Source: Novosphingopyxis sp965218915 | Lineage (GTDB): Bacteria; Pseudomonadota; Alphaproteobacteria; Sphingomonadales; Sphingomonadaceae | Direction: 5' to 3' | DNA length: 64,000 bases | Assembly (NCBI RefSeq): GCF_965218915.1 | Contig: NZ_OZ244708.1 | Span: forward strand, 248,001-312,000 | Part shown: positions 52,087 through 61,612 of the stretch, one piece after another | Position numbering within the stretch: position 1 is the stretch's first letter | How the letters are laid out: each line of letters opens with the position of its first letter | Made by a program: the position numbers and the translations under genes | Notes under the pieces: model-generated | The model's input: only the letters and a program-made list of their open reading frames with translations | Database searches by the model: none | Told to the model about the DNA's origin: nothing

Positions 52087-53100
52087 ATGGCAATCGGATC
52101 AAAGAAGAAAACCACGTTGCAGGACCTCGCCCAGCTGGCGGGAGTATCCATTTCCACGATTTCCCGCGCACTCAACGACCATCCCCTGATCAGTTCGCGC
52201 ACGAAACAACGGATTTGGGCACTCGCCCATGCCCACGACTACCCGTTCCGCGCATCGATGCCAATTGCCCCGATCGGTTCGGAAGGCAGCATAGTCATCG
52301 TGACGCCGCAAACGCGCGGGCGTCCGCTTCCGCTGTCACATCCGTTCTTCCTCGAGCTTTTGGCATGTATCGGGGAGGCGGCGCGGTCCCATGATTGCGA
52401 TTTTACGGTCAGCCATTTGTCCCCGGTAAGCTATGACGATCTCTTCGTCGCCAGCACGACGAGCCGGGCAAACGGTACGATCTTTTTGGGGCAGGGATAT
52501 TTGCACGAATCGTTCAATCGGCTGGCGGATCAGGGCATAGCATTCGTTGTGTGGGGTGCAGAACTGCCGGAACAACGTTATCGATCGATAGGGTCCGACA
52601 ATTTCAGCGGTGGAAAGCGGGCAACCGATCACCTCATCAGGCTCGGGCGGCGCCGGATCGCATTTCTGGGTGGTACGGATCCCGAGGCGCAGCAGCGGTG
52701 TCGCGGCTATATTGGAGCGCTGGAACGTGCGGATATCGACTTCGATAATAAGCGCGTTGCGACGGTGGAATTCGAACTTGATCAGGCCGACGCGGCGGTA
52801 AGTCACATGATCGAATCTGGGGTTTCTTTCGATGCCATTGTCGCATCGAGCGATCTTATCGCCTTGGGGGCGATACAGGCCTTGCAACGCTCTGGCCAAA
52901 CCATACCGGACGATGTGGCCGTGGTGGGGTACGACGACATGCTGCTTAGTCGGCTCAGTACCCCGAAGCTCACCACTATCAGGCAGGATACAGGACAGGC
53001 CGGTCGGTTGCTGGTATCAAGTGTACTCAACTCGCAATCAGAACATAAATCGGTCCGCCTCCCTACAGAATTGATAATCCGCGGTTCGTGCGGAGCGTAG
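52087..53100 (+). CDS. LacI-family transcriptional regulator
   Basis: A 337-residue repressor. The helix-turn-helix and hinge are LQDLAQLAGVSISTISRALN (residues 11-30) followed by DHPLISSRTKQRIWALAHAHDY. The periplasmic-binding-like sugar domain follows (RVATVEFELDQAD; FDAIVASSDLIALGAIQAL; DVAVVGYDD). It would bind a sugar derived from the locus substrate and relieve repression of the divergent gene cluster. Confidence 0.93.
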   Translation: MAIGSKKKTTLQDLAQLAGVSISTISRALNDHPLISSRTKQRIWALAHAHDYPFRASMPIAPIGSEGSIVIVTPQTRGRPLPLSHPFFLELLACIGEAARSHDCDFTVSHLSPVSYDDLFVASTTSRANGTIFLGQGYLHESFNRLADQGIAFVVWGAELPEQRYRSIGSDNFSGGKRATDHLIRLGRRRIAFLGGTDPEAQQRCRGYIGALERADIDFDNKRVATVEFELDQADAAVSHMIESGVSFDAIVASSDLIALGAIQALQRSGQTIPDDVAVVGYDDMLLSRLSTPKLTTIRQDTGQAGRLLVSSVLNSQSEHKSVRLPTELIIRGSCGA

Positions 53101-53267
53101 ACGTTGGCCAGGCTTGATGGGTAGACGTTGAACCGGCATAGAATTAAGCGCCGCCACTTCGAGGGCAATGTGGATCGTGCGGACCGGCGCGTACTGGCGG
53201 CATCAGGCGACCGGCAGAACATTTTTACAACTCCGTCCAATCGTAGCCGAACCGCGCACCATCATCG

Positions 53268-54194
53268 TCACACCAACGGCGCGCCGCTTGCGAGTATCGC
53301 GGCGAGCAGGCGGTGGAGCCGGGCTGCGGTATCCTCGCTGAGCGCGATGAAGATGCGCCGCGCATCGGCGGTATCGGCGCGCCGTTCGAGCAGGCCGCGG
53401 TCGGTCATCAGCTTGATCCAGCGCAGCGCGGTCGTCGCGGGCACGGCCGAAGCGATGCACAGGCTGGAGACCGAGACCGGCCTGTCCTCGATACGGGAGG
53501 CCAGCAGATCGAGCAGCATATCCCAGGCCGGATCGGCGAACAGATCCGATTCGAACGCTTCGTCGCGCATTCGGCGCAGGCGAATCATCTCGCGCACTTG
53601 CTCTGCTTTGATCGCGGGGGCGGCGTCCCCGTCCAGCGGCGCCCCGCTGCCCGGCGGGGCGCCGCGATAGGAGAGCGGATCGCTGCGCAGCTGTCCGCCC
53701 TGATCGTCGCGCGTGAGCCCGGCGACGCGGCGCGCCATTGCGACCAGCTCGTCGCTCAGTCGCATGAGTTCCCGGCTTTCTCCGCGATTTTCGCGTGCGC
53801 GCCCACGTTTTCGCCCGCGCGCCATGATCAAGGCATAGACCGTTTCGGCGCGCTCCGGATCGACCAGGAATTCGGCATCGGCCGGCGCGGCCAGATAGGT
53901 CGCCTCGTCGAGGCGATCCCTGTCGGTCCAAGCGATAAAGGCGATGTCATGATCGGCGGCATATTGCGCGGCCCGCGCGATTTCGCGTTCAGGCGTCTCC
54001 GATCCGGATCGAATATCGCAAAGAATCAATTCGGGCGACCCCGCAGCGGACCGCTCGCCCGGCCAGTCGAACGTCGCGCCGGGCGTCAGCAACCGCCAGC
54101 CGGCGATATCGGCGATGGCGTCAAGCTCGCTTTCGAGCACTGGGTTCGCGCCGAGCAGCACGGCCAAAGGACTGGTTTCAACATAATTTTCCAT
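53268..54194 (-). CDS. MarR-like winged-helix regulator with receiver-like N-terminus
   Basis: A 308-residue protein. The C-terminal 90 residues form a MarR-type winged helix (WDMLLDLLASRIEDRPVSVS, SLCIASAVPATTALRWIKLM, TDRGLLERRADTADARRIFI). The N-terminal 130 residues look like a degenerate receiver or TIR-like fold (LILCDIRSGSE, IAFIAWTDRD, AEFLVDPERAETV), joined by a charged linker. Signal and target are unknown. GGAG lies upstream of ATG 54194. It is divergent from the M3 peptidase. Confidence 0.7.
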   Translation of the reverse strand: MENYVETSPLAVLLGANPVLESELDAIADIAGWRLLTPGATFDWPGERSAAGSPELILCDIRSGSETPEREIARAAQYAADHDIAFIAWTDRDRLDEATYLAAPADAEFLVDPERAETVYALIMARGRKRGRARENRGESRELMRLSDELVAMARRVAGLTRDDQGGQLRSDPLSYRGAPPGSGAPLDGDAAPAIKAEQVREMIRLRRMRDEAFESDLFADPAWDMLLDLLASRIEDRPVSVSSLCIASAVPATTALRWIKLMTDRGLLERRADTADARRIFIALSEDTAARLHRLLAAILASGAPLV

Positions 54195-54385
54195 GATCTG
54201 TTCTCCCCCAGATCGCATAAGCGCGGATCGGCGCGGACGAGGTTAGAGCAGTTCGCCGATCTGGTCCATTTCGGTTGAGGTTGATTGTCCTGGATGGTGC
54301 GGCGAACGCCCTCGTCTCCGGCCGGTGGCTGCACGGCCCTTGCGGCGCGCTCGATGCTCGACCACAGCGGCAACCAGCACTCACC

Positions 54386-56620
54386 ATGAAAGGCTGCCCC
54401 TTGCCCAAGACCCTTGCCTTTTTCGCCTTGTCCGTATCCACTTTGGCGCTCGGCACGCCCGCTCTGGCGCAGACCGGTGGCGAAACGGACGCGGGTACCG
54501 GATCGGTGATTGGCGAAGCGCCGGATATGTCCGCCGATGATGAAAGCCCCAAAGTCATGCCGAAATCGAACGACACCAATTCGCTGCTCAACCCCTGGAC
54601 CGGACCCTATCAGGGCGTGCCGCAATGGGATGAGGTCGAGGCGTCCGATTTTCCCGGCGCGTTCAGACTGGGCATGGCCGGTACCAAGGCCGAATATGAA
54701 ACGATCCTCGCCAATCCCGAAGCGCCGACCTTTGCCAACACGATGGAGCCGCTGGAACTGGCCGGCGAGGAAATCGGCCGGGTTTTCAGCTATTGGGGAG
54801 TGTACACCTCCAATCTTTCGAGCCCCGAGGTGCGCGCCATCCAGTCCGAGTGGAGCCCCAAGCTCAGCGCTTTTTTCAACGAGCTGAATTTCGACCCGCG
54901 GCTGTTTGCGCGCGTGAAATCGCTCTACGACCGGCGCGAGAGCCTGAACCTCGACCCCGAGCAGATGCGTCTGGTCACGCGGCAATATGAGGATCTGGTG
55001 CGCGGCGGCGCGCTGCTGACGCCCGAGCAGAAGCAGGAGATCATTCGCATCGAGACCGAGCTGGCGAGCCAGTTTTCGGATTTCTCGAACAAGGTGCTCG
55101 CCGATGAGGAGAGCTATATCCTCCTGACGGACGAGGCCGATCTGGCGGGCCTGCCCGATAGCCTGGTCGCCTCGATGAAGAGCGCGGCGGAAGATAATGA
55201 GGAAACCGGCTGGGCGGTAGTCAACACCCGCAGCTTCATGCAGCCCTTTCTGGAAAATTCCACGCGGCGCGATCTGCGCGAGAAGATCTTCACCGCCTAT
55301 GTCAATCGCGGCGACAATGGCGGCGAGAACGACACCAACGCCACTATCGCCAACATCCTGAAGCTGCGCCAGCAGCGCGCCGAGCTGCTCGGCTTCGACA
55401 CGCATGCCGATTACCGCATGGCCGACACCATGGCCAAGGAGCCCGAGCGCGCGATGGCGCTGATGATGAAGGTCTGGCCCGCCGCGGTGGCGCGCGTCCA
55501 TGAGGAAGTCGCCGACATGCAGGCGATCGCCGACAAAGAAGGCGCGGATATCACGATCGCGCCGTGGGACTATCGTTTCTACGCCGAGAAAGTGCGCAAG
55601 GATAAATATGATCTCGATCAGAATGAGATCAAACCTTATTTCCAGCTGACCAAAATGATCGACGGCATGATGGATGCCGCCGGACGCCTTTACGATCTGG
55701 AATTCACCGAAAACACTGGCGATATCCCGCTGTTCGATCCGAACATGCGCAGCTGGGTGGTGAGCGACAAGCGCGACGGCAGCAATGTCGGCGTCTATTA
55801 TATGGACCCCTATGCCCGCAGCGGCAAACGCTCGGGCGCGTGGGCGACCACCTACCGCTCGCAGCGGTCGCTGGGCGGGGAGCGCAACGTGCTGTCGGCG
55901 AACAACAATAATTTCGTGAAACCGCCCAAGGGCGAGGCGGCGCTGATCAGCGTCGACGATGCCTCCACGCTGTTCCACGAGTTCGGCCACGCGATCCACG
56001 CGCTCTTGACCGATATCACCTATCCGGGCCTGCGCGGCACGCCGCGCGACTTCGTGGAATATCCGAGCCAGGTGAACGAGAACTGGCTGCTGACGCCCTA
56101 CATCTTGAACAATTACGCGGTACATTATCAGACCGGCGAGCCGATCCCGCAGGAACTGGTCGACAAGATCGAGGCCTCGTCCAAGTTCAACGAGGGCTTT
56201 TCCACGGTGGAATATCTGTCGAGCGCGATCATCGACATGAAGCTGCACGACCGCAGTGAGCCGGTAACCGATGTCGATGCGTTCGAGCGCGAGACGCTAG
56301 CGGAGATCGGCATGCCGGACGAGATCGTGATGCGCCACCGCCTGCCGCAGTTCAATCATCTGTTCTCGTCGGACGCCTATTCGGCGGGCTACTACAGCTA
56401 TTTATGGTCGGAAACGATGGACGCCGACACCTGGGCGGCGTTCGGGGAAGCGGGCAGCTCGTGGGACAAGGCCACCGCCGACCGGTTCCGCGAGGTCCTG
56501 CTCTCGACCGGCAACGAGACCGACCGGCTCGAGGCGTATCGCAAGTTCCGCGGGCGCGATCCGGAGGTGCGCTACATTCTCGAAAAGCGCGGCTTCCCGG
56601 TGGATGCGACCGTCGAATAA
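54386..56620 (+). CDS. Secreted M3-family metallopeptidase (peptidyl-dipeptidase Dcp type)
   Basis: A 744-residue zinc peptidase. After the signal peptide (FFALSVSTLALGTPALAQ) comes an acidic linker and the helical M3 fold with the zinc site HEFGH (residues 531-535) and the downstream Glu about 25 residues on. KRSGAWATTYRSQ and GYYSYLWSETMDADTWAAF are typical of Dcp. It removes C-terminal dipeptides from peptides, here outside the cytoplasm. A terminator follows. Confidence 0.92.
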   Translation: MKGCPLPKTLAFFALSVSTLALGTPALAQTGGETDAGTGSVIGEAPDMSADDESPKVMPKSNDTNSLLNPWTGPYQGVPQWDEVEASDFPGAFRLGMAGTKAEYETILANPEAPTFANTMEPLELAGEEIGRVFSYWGVYTSNLSSPEVRAIQSEWSPKLSAFFNELNFDPRLFARVKSLYDRRESLNLDPEQMRLVTRQYEDLVRGGALLTPEQKQEIIRIETELASQFSDFSNKVLADEESYILLTDEADLAGLPDSLVASMKSAAEDNEETGWAVVNTRSFMQPFLENSTRRDLREKIFTAYVNRGDNGGENDTNATIANILKLRQQRAELLGFDTHADYRMADTMAKEPERAMALMMKVWPAAVARVHEEVADMQAIADKEGADITIAPWDYRFYAEKVRKDKYDLDQNEIKPYFQLTKMIDGMMDAAGRLYDLEFTENTGDIPLFDPNMRSWVVSDKRDGSNVGVYYMDPYARSGKRSGAWATTYRSQRSLGGERNVLSANNNNFVKPPKGEAALISVDDASTLFHEFGHAIHALLTDITYPGLRGTPRDFVEYPSQVNENWLLTPYILNNYAVHYQTGEPIPQELVDKIEASSKFNEGFSTVEYLSSAIIDMKLHDRSEPVTDVDAFERETLAEIGMPDEIVMRHRLPQFNHLFSSDAYSAGYYSYLWSETMDADTWAAFGEAGSSWDKATADRFREVLLSTGNETDRLEAYRKFRGRDPEVRYILEKRGFPVDATVE

Positions 56621-56640
56621 GGCGGGCTGAGGGAATCAAT

Positions 56641-56667
56641 AAGGGCGGGCCTCACGGCTCGCCCTTA
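56641..56667. terminator. Terminator after the M3 peptidase gene
   Basis: AAGGGCG and CGCCCTT form a perfect stem with GGCC/GGCT in the loop region, followed by ATTT. It is symmetric enough to act in both directions. Confidence 0.65.
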
Positions 56668-56697
56668 TTTGCGTGGAGTAGATCCGCCAAAAAGCGT

Positions 56698-56800
56698 CGT
56701 CATTCCAGCGAAAGCCGAAATCCAGAGCGATAGGACAATGCCGCTGGGCCCTGGATTGGCTTCGCCGAACTTACGTTTCCGGGTCAAGCCCGGAACGACG
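56698..56800. repeat. Palindromic intergenic repeat (family A)
   Basis: Begins CGTCATTCCAGCGAAAGCCG and ends CGGGTCAAGCCCGGAACGACG. Same ends and inner ATCCAGAGCGA block as at 16516-16598, with more mismatches. Confidence 0.65.
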
Positions 56801-56827
56801 GCGAAGTGGCAGCAACCAACGGCTAAC

Positions 56828-57070
56828 TCAGGCCGCCATCGCCGTCTTGCTGCTGCGCACATAGAAGAGCGGTCGCACCGGGGTCGACGAGACCTCGGCC
56901 AGCGGCAGCGCCGTTCCGCAATTGGCGCATTCGGCGGTGGCCCGTCCGACATGCCAGTGGCTGTGCCCACAGCCGGGGCAATGGTTGGTGTCTCCGTCAT
57001 GATACATGAAGGAATAGCGCTTCATGGCGCCCTGAATGCCGAAACTCGAAGCGGCGGTCTGGATTGTCAT
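56828..57070 (-). CDS. Small zinc-ribbon protein
   Basis: An 80-residue protein with CPGCGHSHWHVGRATAECANC, two CxxC pairs that would hold one zinc ion. AAAGGA precedes ATG 57070. A similar short protein occurs in sphingomonads without known function; it may bind RNA or DNA or act as a small regulator. Confidence 0.65.
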   Translation of the reverse strand: MTIQTAASSFGIQGAMKRYSFMYHDGDTNHCPGCGHSHWHVGRATAECANCGTALPLAEVSSTPVRPLFYVRSSKTAMAA

Positions 57071-57247
57071 ACTACGGTCCTTTCGCACTGCACAACATAA
57101 CGCCGTAAGACGAAAAGGTTTCCACCAGCGTTGAGTCGAATGGCAACTGTGGCAAATCGGCCACGTAGAAGACTAGGCATAATGGGGCTTTCAGCGCGAG
57201 TGGCAAATTCGCACCGCCCGATATCGGGATTATAAAGAGGGTAAAGA

Positions 57248-58087
57248 TTAAAGCGCTTTTTTCAGCATATCGGCGAGCCGGAGCCCAGCGCGCACGATCT
57301 GCAGGCGTAGCGTTTCCGCCGAAGCAGCGACATCGGCCTCGTCGATCACCAGCTTGCTCTCGGGCTTGGGGCCGCACGGGTCTCCGTCCAGCGCGCGGGC
57401 ATAGGCGATATCGCGACTCGCCTCCCAGGCTTCGCGGCTCCAGTCCTCGGGTGTACCGGTCACAAATTGTGCCGTTTCCGCCGGATCGTAGCGGCGGATC
57501 AGGCGGGGCGGGGTGGAGATCGCGCGCTCGGCCAGCGGCCCGTCCCAGATCCAGTGCAGGTTGAGGTCCGGAATGATCCCGTAGTCGGACTTCACGTCGT
57601 TGCCGCCGCGATCGTGCCGGTCGCCGGCGTGCAACGGCTGGTGGAGATCGCCGGTGAAATGGATCAGGAACGCCAGCGCCTCGAGCCGGACATTGTCGGG
57701 TAGCGATTTGTCGGCGAGAATCTTGAAATTGCGCTCCACCTGCGCATAGGCGCAGTTGCCGTTCGGACAATTGGGTTCGAGCGCGAACGGCTGGCAGATG
57801 TCGACATTCTGGTAATGCCAGGGCGCGGTATAGCCCCAGCGGTCGCGGTCCCGCCGAATGCAGTCCGGCCAGACGCTGGCATCGCCGATGGTTTTCAATG
57901 CGCAATCGGGCGTGCCGAGCAGCGGCGCGGCCTTGAACAGCCGGCGCATCACCGATTTGGCGTGCGGCGAGACATTGGTCACGGCGATAGCGGCCACGGT
58001 GCGGTGGCCATATTCGCCCCAGCCGAGCGCGGGGGCCGGGGGAAGAAAAGCGAGCGCGGCAAGCAGCGCGGTCAGGAAACGCAGCAT
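57248..58087 (-). CDS. S1/P1-type nuclease
   Basis: A 279-residue secreted enzyme. The zinc ligands include the Trp right after signal cleavage (W23 in LGWGEYGHRTVA), HFTGDLHQPLHAGDRHDRGGND and the NLHWIWDG segment. The three-zinc site cuts single-stranded DNA and RNA and removes 3' phosphates. The chosen start at 58087 gives a standard signal peptide. The window shows no phosphate-regulated element next to it. Confidence 0.9.
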   Translation of the reverse strand: MLRFLTALLAALAFLPPAPALGWGEYGHRTVAAIAVTNVSPHAKSVMRRLFKAAPLLGTPDCALKTIGDASVWPDCIRRDRDRWGYTAPWHYQNVDICQPFALEPNCPNGNCAYAQVERNFKILADKSLPDNVRLEALAFLIHFTGDLHQPLHAGDRHDRGGNDVKSDYGIIPDLNLHWIWDGPLAERAISTPPRLIRRYDPAETAQFVTGTPEDWSREAWEASRDIAYARALDGDPCGPKPESKLVIDEADVAASAETLRLQIVRAGLRLADMLKKAL

Positions 58088-58141
58088 GGCGCGGGCCCTA
58101 CGCCCGATTTGTTGCATGGGGAAGACGGGCTGTATCCAAAT

Positions 58142-58166
58142 CTTCTCCCGCCTAGGCGGGAGAAGG
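58142..58166. repeat. Palindromic repeat hairpin (same family as 5122-5146)
   Basis: CTTCTCCCGCCTAGGCGGGA completes a perfect 24-base palindrome and is followed by GGATACGGAGCCT. The rest of the gap to 58350 holds another Pro/Arg-type low-complexity stretch but no gene. Confidence 0.65.
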
Positions 58167-58350
58167 ATACGGAGCCTTGCCAGCTCGTTGACTAGGGTCA
58201 GGACCCATTAAAGGGATTCCCAAAGTTTGATTTTGCTGAAGCGCCATCTGGGTCAGGGCGGTTCGGCTGAGCGCCCCTCTCCGCTGCGACTAGGGCGCAC
58301 GCGCCCAAGTCTCGCTCCTCTCCCCCGGAGGGAAGAGGGTTGGCCCTATG

Positions 58351-59472
58351 CTATTCCTCGTCCCCGTAGATCGCCACAAGCTTTTCGCCGCCGCTCGACG
58401 CCTTGCCGCGGTACATGCCGGGCGTGTTGAAGCTCCAGCCCTGCTGGCCCCAGGGCGTGGCATAGATGACGCCGCCAGTGCCGCCCAGCTCGCCGAGCTC
58501 GTCGATCACTCCGGTGACGATGTCCTGCACTTCGCGCGGATCGAGCGAAACCGCGTCCGGGGTGATGACGCGTTCGGGCGCGCCGTCACGGTCGACGGGC
58601 ACCTCGGCCTGCGCCTCGGCCGCTTGTTCGATCGCGCGAAACCGCAGCCGCGTGCAGATTTCATGCGCCACGCCGAGTCGGATGAAATATTCGCCCGCGC
58701 CGGTGGCGGAGATCGCGCAGGACCGGTCGTCGGCATAGGTACCGGCGCCGATCACGGGCGAATCGCCGATCCGGCCCCAGCGCTTGCCGGTCACCCCGCC
58801 GGTCGAGGTGGCGGCGGCGACATGGCCGGACTGGTCGAGGGCAACGGCGCCGACGGTGCCATATTTCATGTCGATGTCGAAGCTCGACACCTGCTTGCCG
58901 CTGGCCACGCGTTCCTTCAGCTCCTCGAGCTGCTCGCGGCGCAGCGGCGTGGCGAAATAGCTTGGATCGACCTGCTCCAGCCCCTGCTCGCGTGAGAACT
59001 GGTCGGCACCCTCGCGGCTCAGGAACACGAAACCGCTATCCTCCATCACCTTGCGCGCCAGCAGCACCGGGTTCTTGGTGCGGGTGACGCCGGTGACCGC
59101 GCCGGCCTCCAGCGTCTCGCCCTTCATGATCGCCGCGTCCATCTCGTTCGCGCCGTCCCAGGTGAACACCGCGCCGCGCCCGGCGTTGAAATTGGCGTCA
59201 TCCTCAAGGATCGTGATCGTCGCGCCGATCGCGTCGACGGCGCTGCCGCCGCCTGCCAGCACCGCCGATCCGGCATCGAGCGCGCGCGACAAAGCGGCGC
59301 GGATTTCGGCGTCCTTTTCGGGCGTCAGCTTGCCGCGCTCGATCACCCCCGCGCCGCCATGAATGGTGAGCGCCCATGCGGGTTTGCCAGCGGGCGGATC
59401 GCCTGACGTTTGCGCAGAAGCCGCGTTGGACATGATCAGCGCTCCCAGAAAAATCGCCCAGATTCTACGCAT
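58351..59472 (-). CDS. Ntn-type isoaspartyl peptidase / L-asparaginase
   Basis: A 373-residue protein with a signal peptide. The precursor is cut before Thr206 (KYGTVGAVALD), which becomes the nucleophile; ALTIHGGAGVI near the start and NAGRGAVFTWDGANEMDAAIM fit the family. It hydrolyses isoaspartyl dipeptides and asparagine in the periplasm. The start at 59472 has GGAGGGG upstream; the frame is open 43 codons further, without a site. Confidence 0.92.
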   Translation of the reverse strand: MRRIWAIFLGALIMSNAASAQTSGDPPAGKPAWALTIHGGAGVIERGKLTPEKDAEIRAALSRALDAGSAVLAGGGSAVDAIGATITILEDDANFNAGRGAVFTWDGANEMDAAIMKGETLEAGAVTGVTRTKNPVLLARKVMEDSGFVFLSREGADQFSREQGLEQVDPSYFATPLRREQLEELKERVASGKQVSSFDIDMKYGTVGAVALDQSGHVAAATSTGGVTGKRWGRIGDSPVIGAGTYADDRSCAISATGAGEYFIRLGVAHEICTRLRFRAIEQAAEAQAEVPVDRDGAPERVITPDAVSLDPREVQDIVTGVIDELGELGGTGGVIYATPWGQQGWSFNTPGMYRGKASSGGEKLVAIYGDEE

Positions 59473-59622
59473 AAGCCCCTCCCTGATCCGCATGATCCTA
59501 TGCGTGTCGGGCGCTGCTGACAACGCTGAGTGCAGCAATGCAGCAACTGCGCGGGAAATGCTCAATTGCGGACAGCACAGCGTTAAACGAGATTGCGCCA
59601 TTCGCCGGAATGACGCGCTACC

Positions 59623-60288
59623 TCACCACTCGATCGCCGCGCCGTCATAGCCGACGAAGCGGCCGCTGTTGGACAGGTTGGTCTCGTCGATCTGTTTGCG
59701 CAGGCCGCTGGCGCTGTCGGCGGGCGTCACCGGCGCGCCGCTGCCGCCCATATCGGTCTTCACATGACCCGGATGGAGCATCGCGATGGCGATCCCGTCC
59801 GGTTTCATGTCGATCGCCAGGCTCTTCCACGCCGCGTTCACCGCCGCCTTGGACGCGCGATAGGGGATGTAGCCGCCGCCGTCATTGTCGCCGATCGAGC
59901 CCATGCGGCTGGTCACCACCGCCATCTTCTTCTGATCCGATTGCGCGACATGGTCCTTGAGCCTCCGCGCCAGCATGGTCGGCGCGACGGCGTTGATCTC
60001 CAGTGTCTTGAGGAAGCCCGCGCGGTCGTCGGCGTCGATGCTGGCGATCCCGGCATTGTTGAGGAATAGGTCGATCGGCCGGTCGCCGAGCTGCTCTACG
60101 AAGCGGTCGATGCTTTCGTCCTCGCCCACGTCGAGTTCCAGCGCCTCGACCTTGTCCATTGCGTTGAGCTCCGCGAGATCGTCTTCGCTCCGGGCGGTCG
60201 CGATCACATCCCAGCCATGGGCGGCATAATCCTGGACCAGCGCACGGCCGATGCCGCGGCTGCCGCCGGTGATGAGAATGGTGGGCAT
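59623..60288 (-). CDS. Short-chain dehydrogenase/reductase
   Basis: A 221-residue SDR: TGGSRGIG (7-14) binds NAD(P), NNAG is at about residue 78 and the catalytic Tyr-Lys is in YRASK. The Asp-rich inserts (DVGEDESIDRF) are unremarkable. Substrate cannot be inferred. It is divergent from ispG with a family B repeat between them. Confidence 0.88.
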   Translation of the reverse strand: MPTILITGGSRGIGRALVQDYAAHGWDVIATARSEDDLAELNAMDKVEALELDVGEDESIDRFVEQLGDRPIDLFLNNAGIASIDADDRAGFLKTLEINAVAPTMLARRLKDHVAQSDQKKMAVVTSRMGSIGDNDGGGYIPYRASKAAVNAAWKSLAIDMKPDGIAIAMLHPGHVKTDMGGSGAPVTPADSASGLRKQIDETNLSNSGRFVGYDGAAIEW

Positions 60289-60310
60289 ATCTTGGTTCCT
60301 TGTTCAAATA

Positions 60311-60379
60311 CCGTAGCCTTGAGCTTGTCGAAGGGCGCTTCTCGATCGAGACGTCCTTCGACAGGCTCAGGACTTACGG
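60311..60379. repeat. Inverted repeat (family B)
   Basis: Left CCGTAGCCTTGAGCTTGTCG and right CGACAGGCTCAGGACTTACG. The core GAGCTTGTCGAAG is shared with the copies at 17257 and 63817. Confidence 0.7.
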
Positions 60380-60466
60380 GTTATGGGTGGTCCGGTACTG
60401 CCACTCGCAACTGTCATCGCGAGCCGCTATATGGGGGCAAACCCGCGAACCCCGAGGCCTGTTCCG

Positions 60467-61612
60467 ATGACCGCCGACAATCCTTCGCTGCGCCCCTGGC
60501 GCGATATCGAACGCCGGACGAGCCGCCGGATCATGGTCGGCGACGTGCCCGTCGGCGGCGACGCGCCGATCACCGTGCAGACGATGACCAACACGCCGAC
60601 CGACGATGCCCGCGCGACGATCGACCAGATCCGCCGCTGCGAGGAAGCGGGCGTCGACATCATCCGCGTGTCCTGCCCCGACGAACCGTCCACCGCCGCG
60701 CTCAAGCAGATTGTGCGGGCCGCGAAGGTGCCCATCGTCGCCGACATCCATTTCCATTACCGGCGCGCGCTCGAAGCCGCCGACGCGGGCGCGGCCTGCC
60801 TCAGGATCAACCCCGGCAATATCGGCGACGCGCGCCGCGTGAAGGAAGTGGTCGACGCCGCCAAAAGCAACGGCTGCGCGATCCGCATCGGCGTGAACGC
60901 CGGCTCGCTCGAACGCGACCTGCTCGAAAAATACGGCGAGCCCTGTCCCGAGGCGCTGGTGGAGAGCGCGCTCGACCATATCCGGCTGCTGCAGGACCAG
61001 GATTTTCATGAGTACAAGGTCGCGGTGAAGGCGAGCGACGTGTTTCTCGCGGTCGCCGCCTACATGCAGCTCGCCGACGCCGTGGACTGCCCGCTCCATC
61101 TCGGCATCACCGAGGCGGGCGGGCTGATCGGCGGCACCGTCAAGTCCGCGCTCGGCATCGGCAATCTGCTGTGGGCCGGGATCGGCGACACCATCCGCGT
61201 TTCGCTCTCGGCCGAGCCGGAGGAAGAGGTGCGCGTCGGCTACGAGATCCTGAAGACGCTGGGCCTGCGTACGCGCGGCGTGCGCATCGTCTCCTGTCCC
61301 TCCTGCGCGCGGCAGGGGTTCGATGTGATCCGCACCGTGCAGGCGCTCGAAGACCGGCTGCGGCATATCAACACGCCGCTCTCTCTCTCGGTACTCGGCT
61401 GCGTCGTCAACGGCCCGGGCGAGGCGCGCGAGACCGACATCGGCCTCACCGGCGGCGGCAAGGGCAAGCACATGGTCTATCTGTCGGGCGTCACCGACCA
61501 TCATGTGGCCGATGGCGACATGCTCGATCACATCGTCGGGCTGGTCGAGGCCAAGGCGGCCGAGATCGAGGCGGCGAACGCGGCGGAAGCCGAGCCGGTG
61601 GCGGCGGAATGA
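60467..61612 (+). CDS. ispG: 4-hydroxy-3-methylbut-2-enyl diphosphate synthase
   Basis: A 381-residue iron-sulfur enzyme of the MEP pathway. The 4Fe-4S ligands are C277, C280 (SCPSCARQGF), C312 (LGCVVNGPGEA) and E319. The TIM-barrel part has VQTMTNTPTDD and GITEAG. The start is set by GAGG upstream of ATG 60467. The GNAT gene overlaps its stop. It is the second MEP gene in the window after dxs. Confidence 0.95.
   Translation: MTADNPSLRPWRDIERRTSRRIMVGDVPVGGDAPITVQTMTNTPTDDARATIDQIRRCEEAGVDIIRVSCPDEPSTAALKQIVRAAKVPIVADIHFHYRRALEAADAGAACLRINPGNIGDARRVKEVVDAAKSNGCAIRIGVNAGSLERDLLEKYGEPCPEALVESALDHIRLLQDQDFHEYKVAVKASDVFLAVAAYMQLADAVDCPLHLGITEAGGLIGGTVKSALGIGNLLWAGIGDTIRVSLSAEPEEEVRVGYEILKTLGLRTRGVRIVSCPSCARQGFDVIRTVQALEDRLRHINTPLSLSVLGCVVNGPGEARETDIGLTGGGKGKHMVYLSGVTDHHVADGDMLDHIVGLVEAKAAEIEAANAAEAEPVAAE

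Noticed and set aside
38616..53100. Integrative island inserted at the tRNA-Val gene
   Set aside because: No integrase and no second copy of the tRNA 3' end was seen near 53.1 kb; the sugar cluster does begin close to the tRNA, but nothing else supports integration.
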